From positions 1 through 10,143 of the forward strand of contig CBDUMN010000113.1 of the NCBI GenBank assembly GCA_965368335.1: a stretch of DNA of 10,143 nt, read 5' to 3'. This DNA comes from CBDUMN01 sp965368335 (lineage in GTDB: Bacteria > Pseudomonadota > Alphaproteobacteria > Rhodospirillales > JAPHRK01). Every line of letters starts with the position of its first letter. Positions within the stretch are counted from its first letter, which is position 1. A program made the position numbers and the translations under genes. Shown here in pieces: positions 5,451-10,143 of this stretch. The notes beneath the pieces were generated by a model. That model saw nothing but the letters and a program-made list of their open reading frames with translations, was not told the origin of the DNA and did no database searches.

Positions 5451-7640
5451 TCAATTCTTCATCGCCATGGCGGCAACCCAGGCCTGCCCGAGGCTGAGGC
5501 CGCCATCGTTGGGCGGCGCTTGCCTTGGAATAACCGCCGCCACGCCGCTCTCCCGTAAGGCCGAAAGCACTCCTTCGACAAGGACCGCATTGAGGAAGCA
5601 ACCACCACTCAAGACAACCGTCTTTATGCCGGTTTCGCTGGACGCTCGCACGACCCAATCAGCCAGGGCGGCAACCAAGGTTCCATGAAATAAATTAGCG
5701 CCCTCCCTTTCTTGACAATCGACCAGCGCCGCCAGGGTTGGCATGAGCGAAAGAACGCCTGCCTCGATCTCCCACCCTTCATCGACAACCTTGGGATCGG
5801 TAACCATACCTTCCACCAACATGGGGGCCTGCCCCTCGAAACTGGCCTTGGGCTTCACCCCCAAAAGGCCGCAGGCGGCGTCGAAAAGGCGTCCACAACT
5901 ACTCGTCTCGGGACTATTCAACTCCTTATCCATAATCTTAGCAATGAGTCGTGACTCATTAAATTGATTGTATTTTCTATCAATTTCATCCCCCTTCCCC
6001 ATGGCATGGAGCGCAGCAGCTCCCATACGCCAGGGCTCACGGGCCGCCAAGTCGCCCCCCGGCTGCTTGAGCGGCGAGAGATGCCCCAGTCGCTCATAGC
6101 CCTGCGGGTCGATCCGCAGCAACTCGCCGCCCCAGGCCCCGCCATCGCCGCCAAGCCCGAAACCATCCAGACAGAGCGCCAGCACCGGCTCTTCCAAGCC
6201 CCGCTCAGCCATAACAGCCGCACCATGCGCATGATGATGCTGAACCGGAACCGTCTCCTTGCCCATGGTCTGGGCGAAGCGGGTGGCGTGAAAATCGGGA
6301 TGCAGATCGTGGGCGACCAGCTCAGGCTCAACCTCGAGAATACTCAGGAGATGCGCCACCGTTTCTTCGAAAAACAGCAGCCCCTTTGGCGTGTCCAAAT
6401 CGCCGATATGCTGCGACAGAAAGGCCTGATCGCCGCGCGTCACGCAGATGGTGTTTTTGAGATGTCCGCCAACCGCGAGAATGGGCGGCGCAGAGCGAGG
6501 CAGCTTGATGGCGACGGGAACATAGCCGCGCGCCCGCCGGATAAAGGTCGGCGCGCCATCGATCACCCGGACGACCGAATCATCGGTGCGGACCAAAATA
6601 TCCCGGTCATGATCGGCAATCGCATCGGCAATCCCCTCCAGCCTTTGACGCGCCTCGTCGTTGGCAATGACCAACGGCTCGCCCCCCGGATTGGCCGATG
6701 TCATGACCAAGGCCATCTCCGGCGCTTCGGCAAAAATCAGATGATGCAGCGGCGTATAAGGCAACATGACGCCAAGCCATTGCAGCCCCGGCGCAATCCC
6801 TTCAACCAAGCCGTTTCCAGACTTTTTACGCATCAGGACAATGGGCCGCTCCCGCCCCGTGAGCAAGGCTTCTTCCGCCTCGCCCATCTCGACAAGTCCC
6901 TTGACCTTTTGAAGATCGGCCACCATCACGGCAAAAGGCTTTTCCTCCCGATCCTTGCGCCCACGCAGCATGGCGACAGCCTCCCCGTTGTGAGCGTCGC
7001 AAGCCAGATGAAAACCGCCGAGTCCTTTGATCGCCAACACCTCTCCGGCTTTTAACCGCCCGACGATTTCAGCCGTTTCCATGGACATCCGCGGCCCGCA
7101 AACCGAGCATGCATTGGGCTGGGCATGGAACCGCCGGTCCGCCGGGTCGTCGTATTCGGCCTGACAATCGGAACACAGGGCAAACCCCGCCATCGATGTG
7201 TTAGACCGGTCGTAAGGGAGTTTGGCGGTGATGGTGTAGCGTGGCCCGCAGTGGGTGCAGGTGACGAAGGGATATCCGGCGCGGCGGTTTTGCGGATCGA
7301 GAATATCGGCCAAACAATCGTCGCAAACCGCCGTATCGGGCCCAATGGCCGTCAGCACCTCACCGCCTTGAGACAGGTCGATAACGAAGCCCTGCTCACC
7401 CGCCACCTCGGCAATGTCGTCGACAGCCACCCCTTCGATCTTGGCGAGCGGCGGCGCTTCGGCTTGTAAGGCAGCCGTAAAAAGATCCAGTGCGTCGTCC
7501 TCGCCCTGAACTTCAATCAGCACCCCGCGACCGTCGTTCCGAACCCAACCGGTCACGGCCAGTCGATGGGCCAACCCATGCACGAAGGGCCTAAAGCCAA
7601 CCCCCTGGACAATCCCGCCAACTCGTATTCTCCGCCGCAC
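5451..7640 (-). CDS. hypF: Carbamoyltransferase HypF, [NiFe]-hydrogenase maturation
   Basis: HypF turns carbamoyl phosphate and ATP into a carbamoyl-adenylate and passes the carbamoyl group to HypE, where it becomes the cyanide ligand of the hydrogenase iron. All domains are present in a 729-residue protein (family about 750): acylphosphatase (about 4-88, GIVQGVGFRPFV), two zinc-finger units (CDDC/CTHC at 106-131 and CSDC/CSVC at 156-181), a YrdC-like domain (about 195-380, with KGLGGFHLACDA and MTSANPGGEP), and the Kae1-like carbamoyltransferase domain with HHHAH (468-472), NSPETSSCGRLFDA and LSGGCFLNA. The GTG at 7638-7640 is chosen because AGAGG lies five bases upstream and the protein then begins MRRRIRVGG, like relatives; a TTG at 7662-7664 would add eight residues. 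No other hyp or hydrogenase gene is in the window, so hydrogenase genes must lie elsewhere. It is divergent from the tusA-like gene. Confidence 0.96.
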   Translation of the reverse strand: MRRRIRVGGIVQGVGFRPFVHGLAHRLAVTGWVRNDGRGVLIEVQGEDDALDLFTAALQAEAPPLAKIEGVAVDDIAEVAGEQGFVIDLSQGGEVLTAIGPDTAVCDDCLADILDPQNRRAGYPFVTCTHCGPRYTITAKLPYDRSNTSMAGFALCSDCQAEYDDPADRRFHAQPNACSVCGPRMSMETAEIVGRLKAGEVLAIKGLGGFHLACDAHNGEAVAMLRGRKDREEKPFAVMVADLQKVKGLVEMGEAEEALLTGRERPIVLMRKKSGNGLVEGIAPGLQWLGVMLPYTPLHHLIFAEAPEMALVMTSANPGGEPLVIANDEARQRLEGIADAIADHDRDILVRTDDSVVRVIDGAPTFIRRARGYVPVAIKLPRSAPPILAVGGHLKNTICVTRGDQAFLSQHIGDLDTPKGLLFFEETVAHLLSILEVEPELVAHDLHPDFHATRFAQTMGKETVPVQHHHAHGAAVMAERGLEEPVLALCLDGFGLGGDGGAWGGELLRIDPQGYERLGHLSPLKQPGGDLAAREPWRMGAAALHAMGKGDEIDRKYNQFNESRLIAKIMDKELNSPETSSCGRLFDAACGLLGVKPKASFEGQAPMLVEGMVTDPKVVDEGWEIEAGVLSLMPTLAALVDCQEREGANLFHGTLVAALADWVVRASSETGIKTVVLSGGCFLNAVLVEGVLSALRESGVAAVIPRQAPPNDGGLSLGQAWVAAMAMKN
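5943..5986. repeat. Two abutting perfect inverted repeats inside hypF
   Basis: AATGAGTC-GT-GACTCATT (5943-5960) is followed directly by AAATTGAT-N10-ATCAATTT (5961-5986). Both have perfect 8-base arms and lie in a short AT-rich patch within the GC-rich hypF frame, encoding the KYNQFNESRL part of the Kae1-like domain. The frame stays open. Function unknown. Confidence 0.6.
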
Positions 7641-7815
7641 GACGACCTCTTGGTTTTGAATCAAAGCATTTTGGTTTTACCACAAACCATTGGGATTGCA
7701 GGAAAAAGCTACACACAAACAAAAAAGCATCCTTATTGTGTAAAATTAATCTGGCACAATGGCGTTTTCTAATTTATATTTTTCTTATATGTAGCGGACA
7801 CCCGTGAATAAGGTC

Positions 7816-7843
7816 GGCCCCACCCTTATGGGTAGGGCCTTTT
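7816..7843 (+). terminator. Terminator-like hairpin in the tusA leader
   Basis: A 10-base stem, GGCCCCACCC (7816-7825) with GGGTAGGGCC (7830-7839), has one C-A mismatch, a TTAT loop and a following TTTT (7840-7843). The T tract lies only on the plus-strand side. No plus-strand gene ends upstream, so it would act either as an attenuator in the leader of the tusA-like gene or as the end of a short untranslated transcript. Confidence 0.6.
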
Positions 7844-7883
7844 AAATAAAAACAAAAACGCCTTTTCACGACAGGGATGGAAC

Positions 7884-7922
7884 GAATGCGGGGCCCTGCT
7901 GTCCCCCCACAAACCTGCATTC
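7884..7922 (+). other. Stem in the 5' leader of the tusA-like gene
   Basis: GAATGCGGG (7884-7892) can pair with CCTGCATTC (7914-7922) over nine positions, one of them G-U, closing a C-rich loop of 21 bases. It ends 16 bases before the Shine-Dalgarno GAGGA (7939-7943), so it does not cover the ribosome site. It could be a structured leader element; it matches no riboswitch class I can name. Confidence 0.35.
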
Positions 7923-7951
7923 CGGAAACTATGAATTAGAGGACGAACAAT

Positions 7952-8182
7952 ATGAGTGAACGCCAGACCATCGACGCTCGCGGCGCTTTCTGCCCCGGCC
8001 CCCTGATGGAACTGATCGCAGCCATTAAGCTGGCTGATATCGGCGACGAAATCGAAGTTTTGTCGGCCGACAAGGGTTCAATCGACGACATTCCGGCCTG
8101 GGTCAAAAAGGTCGGACACGACATGGTCGAAATTATCGATCACGACGGCTACGCAAGCCTGATCGTTAAAAAAGCCAAGTAA
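7952..8182 (+). CDS. TusA-like sulfur-carrier protein
   Basis: A 76-residue protein of the TusA/SirA/YeeD family, whose members carry sulfur as a persulfide on a single conserved cysteine. Here it is Cys14 in ARGAFCPGPLMEL, matching the family CPxP box at the start of the first helix. The order strand, CPGPL helix (IAAIKLADIGD), EIEVLSADKGSIDDIPAW and the last strands (VEIIDHDGYASLIVKK) fits the two-layer alpha/beta TusA fold with normal length. It has no other cysteine. GAGGA lies eight bases before the ATG. It is followed on the same strand by an SQR-like flavoprotein and a DUF1641 protein, so a role in dissimilatory or persulfide sulfur transfer is more likely than the tRNA thiolation role of E. 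coli TusA; this is inference from context. A terminator-like hairpin on each side suggests separate dosing of this gene. Confidence 0.88.
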   Translation: MSERQTIDARGAFCPGPLMELIAAIKLADIGDEIEVLSADKGSIDDIPAWVKKVGHDMVEIIDHDGYASLIVKKAK

Positions 8183-8193
8183 TACAGCTGAAA

Positions 8194-8220
8194 CGCTCAC
8201 CCTCTTGGGTGAGCGCCTTT
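8194..8220 (+). terminator. Hairpin between the tusA-like and SQR-like genes
   Basis: A perfect 9-base stem, CGCTCACCC (8194-8202) with GGGTGAGCG (8207-8215), has a TCTT loop and is followed by CCTTTATT. It starts 11 bases after the tusA-like stop. The interrupted T run suggests partial termination, which would lower SQR expression relative to TusA, or 3'-end protection of a tusA transcript. Confidence 0.65.
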
Positions 8221-8304
8221 ATTCAGGGCGCAAAGAGCCGGCCAACGGCCCGTCCTTTATCACTGCCAAACTTTCGGGTTTCTACAGGGAGGAGAACCTA
8301 CACT

Positions 8305-9444
8305 ATGGGAAAAAATATCGTCATCGTCGGCGGCGGACTCGCCGGCACCATTGTCGCTAATGGCATCTGCCGCCAGTTGGGCAACGAACTGCGCAACGGC
8401 AGCGTCTCGATCACCATGATCGGCACCAGCGACAAACATATGTATCAGCCGGGCCTGCTCTATGTGCCGTTCGGCAAATTCCGCGAACAGGAATTGTTCC
8501 GCGACCAGCGTAAAGTGCTGGACCGCCGGGTCCCCTACTTCATCGATCCGGCCGTCAAAATCGACACGGACAACAACGTGGTGATCACCGAGTCCGGCAA
8601 GGAATTTCCTTTCGACTACTGCGTGGTCGCCACCGGCTCCGAAATCAAGCCGCAGAACATCCCCGGCATGGCCGAAGGCGCCCATTGGTTCTACGACCTG
8701 GACGGCGCCCGCAAAATGCGCGACGCGCTGGACAAATTCGAAGGCGGCAAGATCGTCGTCAACGTCAACGCGCCGCACAAATGCCCGGTCGCGCCTTTGG
8801 AAATCACCTTCATGCTGCACGAATACATGAAGGAAAAAGGCCTCGGCGACAAAACCGAAATCACCTACACCTACCCCATCGGGCGTCTTCACGCGCTCGA
8901 ACCGGTCGCCCACTGGGCCAAGCCGGAAATGGAAAGGCTCGGGATCAAATACGAGACGTTCTTCAACACCCGCGAAGTGGACCCCGAGAAGAAACAGATC
9001 CACTCGGAAGAAGGCGATACGCTCGATTACGATCTACTGATCACCGTTCCGCCACACTCCGGCGCTCAGGTGGTTGATGATTCGGGCCTCGGCAAGGGCG
9101 GTTGGGCCGATACCGACAAGGAAACTCTCCTCCACACCGAGAAGAAAAACATCTTCCTGGTCGGCGACACCACTAACATTCCCATCTCGAAGGCCGGTTC
9201 TACGGCGCACTTCGAGGCCGATACGGTGATCGACAACCTGGTCTCTCTGGTTCAGGAAGGCCGTTGGGCGCGCAACTACGACGGTAAGGTCTTCTGCTTT
9301 GTTGAGACCGGCATGGATACGGGCACTTACGTGTGGTTCAACTACACCACCCCGCCCAACCCCGGACCGCCCTCGCAGATGATCCACTGGTTCAAACTCG
9401 CCTATAACCGTCTCTATTGGTTGTCGGCCAAAGGCCTGTTGTAA
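8305..9444 (+). CDS. Sulfide:quinone oxidoreductase family flavoprotein
   Basis: A 379-residue FAD enzyme of the SQR/FCC group, which takes electrons from sulfide to quinone at the membrane. The N-terminal Rossmann motif VGGGLAG is at 8-14, YQPGLLYVPFG near 47-57, VATGSEIKP near 108-116, and the second FAD segment FLVGDTTNIPISKAGSTAHFE near 284-304. Two cysteines sit where SQRs have their redox pair: Cys160 in HKCPVAPLE and Cys331 in YDGKVFCFVETG. Cys106 may be the third SQR cysteine. The C-terminus (MIHWFKLAYNRLYWLSAKGLL-like, about 359-379) is amphipathic and aromatic, as in the membrane-binding helices of SQR. The ATG at 8305 has GGGAGGAG ten bases upstream; an earlier in-frame GTG near 8209 lies within the hairpin and is rejected. 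The quinone site and the substrate (sulfide or protein persulfide) are not settled by sequence. DUF1641 follows after 14 bases. Confidence 0.88.
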   Translation: MGKNIVIVGGGLAGTIVANGICRQLGNELRNGSVSITMIGTSDKHMYQPGLLYVPFGKFREQELFRDQRKVLDRRVPYFIDPAVKIDTDNNVVITESGKEFPFDYCVVATGSEIKPQNIPGMAEGAHWFYDLDGARKMRDALDKFEGGKIVVNVNAPHKCPVAPLEITFMLHEYMKEKGLGDKTEITYTYPIGRLHALEPVAHWAKPEMERLGIKYETFFNTREVDPEKKQIHSEEGDTLDYDLLITVPPHSGAQVVDDSGLGKGGWADTDKETLLHTEKKNIFLVGDTTNIPISKAGSTAHFEADTVIDNLVSLVQEGRWARNYDGKVFCFVETGMDTGTYVWFNYTTPPNPGPPSQMIHWFKLAYNRLYWLSAKGLL

Positions 9445-9458
9445 GGAGGGGTGGAAAT

Positions 9459-10010
9459 ATGAGTGAAACCACGCCCCTCACCAACGAGATGCCCAACGAC
9501 GCCGAAAGGCTCGCTAAGGCCGTCACCGAAGCGCTGACCGATTCCATGGTCGAGCGGCTGACCAACACCGGCGCCAACGCCATGGAAGTGGTCGACAAGC
9601 TGAACGACGAGGACACGCGCGATGCGCTGATGTACGCCATGGACCGGCTGACCGACCTGCACCGGGTGGGCGCGCTGGAAACCCTGTTCAGCCTGCTTGA
9701 GCTCATTCATGGCGCTAAATCGGCCATGACGGACTCCATGGTTGATCGCCTGTTCGTCTTCGTCGAACACATGGCGACCAATCTGGCGACCGAAGAGCTG
9801 GCGACCCTGGCCCACAACGCCCGACGCGCCATGGAAGAAGCCATTGACGAAACCGCCGAAAAACCAACCAGCGGCGGCTTGATGACCACCATCGGCATGC
9901 TCAGCAAGCCCGAAACCCAGCAAGCGCTTCAGTTGATGCTGGCCTTTTCGAGCAAACTTCAAAGCCGCGCCGTAGCGCTCAGAGGTTCGCCCGAAATCGA
10001 AGGCAACTAG
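9459..10010 (+). CDS. DUF1641 family protein
   Basis: A 183-residue, mostly alpha-helical acidic protein without cysteines or membrane segments. Two related segments, LTDSMVERLTNTG (about 26-38) and MTDSMVDRLFVFVE (about 90-103), look like an internal repeat. The C-terminal part (SGGLMTTIGMLSKPETQQALQLML, about 145-170, residues listed in part) matches the DUF1641 pattern of a Gly-Leu helix, a short Pro turn and a Gln/Leu-rich helix. DUF1641 proteins are known beside SQR-like and formate dehydrogenase genes, but their biochemical role is unclear. AAGGAGG overlaps the SQR stop codon and lies nine bases before the ATG, so the gene is tightly coupled to the SQR gene and may encode a partner of it. 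A strong terminator follows 21 bases after the stop. Confidence 0.85.
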   Translation: MSETTPLTNEMPNDAERLAKAVTEALTDSMVERLTNTGANAMEVVDKLNDEDTRDALMYAMDRLTDLHRVGALETLFSLLELIHGAKSAMTDSMVDRLFVFVEHMATNLATEELATLAHNARRAMEEAIDETAEKPTSGGLMTTIGMLSKPETQQALQLMLAFSSKLQSRAVALRGSPEIEGN

Positions 10011-10031
10011 GCTTAACCGCTTTCAATCCCC

Positions 10032-10062
10032 AAAAGGCCGGATGGAAACGTCCGGCCTTTTT
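10032..10062 (+). terminator. Strong rho-independent terminator ending the sulfur operon
   Basis: AAAAGGCCGGA (10032-10042) pairs perfectly with TCCGGCCTTTT (10051-10061) around an eight-base loop, and the T run extends to 10062. The A run on the left arm makes it usable on the minus strand too, so it may also serve a convergent gene lying beyond the window. Confidence 0.9.
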
Positions 10063-10143
10063 CTTCGTCATTCCGCGGCTCACAGCGTGAGAACCCGGCA
10101 ACTGTATTTTTCATGGGGTGATGGTTTTGAAATCTGCGCTGTC

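Larger units (their letters stand above)
7641..7951. promoter_or_regulatory. AT-rich divergent control region between hypF and the tusA-like gene
   Basis: This 311-base stretch has no gene I can support. It is far more AT-rich than its surroundings between about 7650 and 7860. It holds five copies of CACAA(A/T): plus strand at 7681-7686, 7714-7719, 7755-7760 and 7908-7913, minus strand at 7735-7740. The copies at 7735 and 7755 form an inverted repeat, ATTGTG-N14-CACAAT, with half-sites 20 bases apart. TTGGTTTT occurs twice, 21 bases apart (7650 and 7671), next to the hypF ribosome site. A weak sigma-70-like promoter for the plus strand could be CTGGCA (7751-7756), 18 bases, TATATT (7775-7780); its -35 would overlap the inverted repeat. 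The right part contains a terminator-like hairpin and a second stem, entered separately. Confidence 0.5.

Noticed and set aside
5961..5986. FNR box in hypF
   Set aside because: The half-sites match TTGAT and ATCAA but are separated by ten bases instead of four, and the place is deep within a coding region.
5964..7055. 363-codon open frame antisense to hypF
   Set aside because: HypF is plainly the real gene with all motifs; the antisense frame has biased Arg/Gln/His composition typical of shadow frames in GC-rich DNA.
7752..7770. Possible sigma-54 promoter starting at TGGCAC (7752-7757)
   Set aside because: The -24 element fits, but the required GC at the -12 position is missing (TT instead), so it is not a credible sigma-54 site.
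7566..7772. 68-codon plus-strand frame over the hypF start and intergenic DNA
   Set aside because: It is antisense to the conserved acylphosphatase domain of HypF, has no ribosome site and looks like no protein family.
7804..7845. Thirteen-codon leader peptide (GTG to TAA) running through the leader hairpin
   Set aside because: There is no good ribosome site and the codons show no run of a regulatory amino acid; likely chance.
8260..9003. 247-codon minus-strand frame opposite the SQR-like gene
   Set aside because: Composition (many Val, Asp, Phe, His) is that of an antisense shadow and the plus-strand protein is conserved.
10063..10143. Possible gene pieces at the right edge: ATG at 10121 on the plus strand, or the last ten codons of a minus-strand gene ending at 10111
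   Set aside because: Only 23 to 33 bases are available and neither shows a motif. The two-way terminator would suit a convergent minus-strand gene, but this cannot be decided from the window.

Overview
The window looks like a stretch of chromosome from a Gram-negative alphaproteobacterium, probably a Rhodospirillales-type organism. This is an inference from gene content: two small lipoproteins (one of the 17-kDa surface-antigen type), a flagellar rod-like protein, a SufS/SufU pair and a TusA/SQR/DUF1641 sulfur cluster. The coding DNA is GC-rich, Shine-Dalgarno sites are clear, and GTG starts are used. I see no mobile element, CRISPR array, tRNA or rRNA.

Layout. (1) 1-1153, plus strand: the C-terminal two thirds or so of a SufS-type cysteine desulfurase, overlapping by 4 bases a SufU-like Fe-S assembly protein. 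(2) 1150-2020, minus strand: a compact flagellar rod-family protein downstream of an unrecognised 143-residue protein. (3) 2120-3401, minus strand: a membrane-anchored alpha/beta hydrolase downstream of a glycine-zipper lipoprotein. (4) 3643-4950, plus strand: an iron-type alcohol dehydrogenase close to hydroxyacid-oxoacid transhydrogenase. (5) 4967-7640, minus strand: full-length hypF followed by a four-cysteine lipoprotein. (6) 7641-7951: an AT-rich divergent control region. (7) 7952-10010, plus strand: a TusA-like sulfur carrier, an SQR-family flavoprotein and a DUF1641 protein, closed by a strong terminator at 10032-10062. The last 80 bases hold no gene I can support.

How the parts may work together. 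The right-hand cluster is the most coherent unit. The SQR-like enzyme could oxidise sulfide or persulfide at the membrane, the TusA-like protein could carry the sulfane sulfur on its CPGP cysteine, and DUF1641 is a poorly understood companion of such oxidoreductases. It is transcribed divergently from hypF, which makes the cyanide ligands of [NiFe]-hydrogenase. The shared upstream region is unusually AT-rich and carries five copies of CACAA(A/T), one pair of them as an inverted repeat. Two terminator-like hairpins flank tusA. This suggests, but does not prove, joint or opposed control of hydrogen and sulfur metabolism, with attenuation setting the ratio of TusA to SQR. At the left edge, SufS and SufU form a second, biosynthetic, sulfur-transfer pair.
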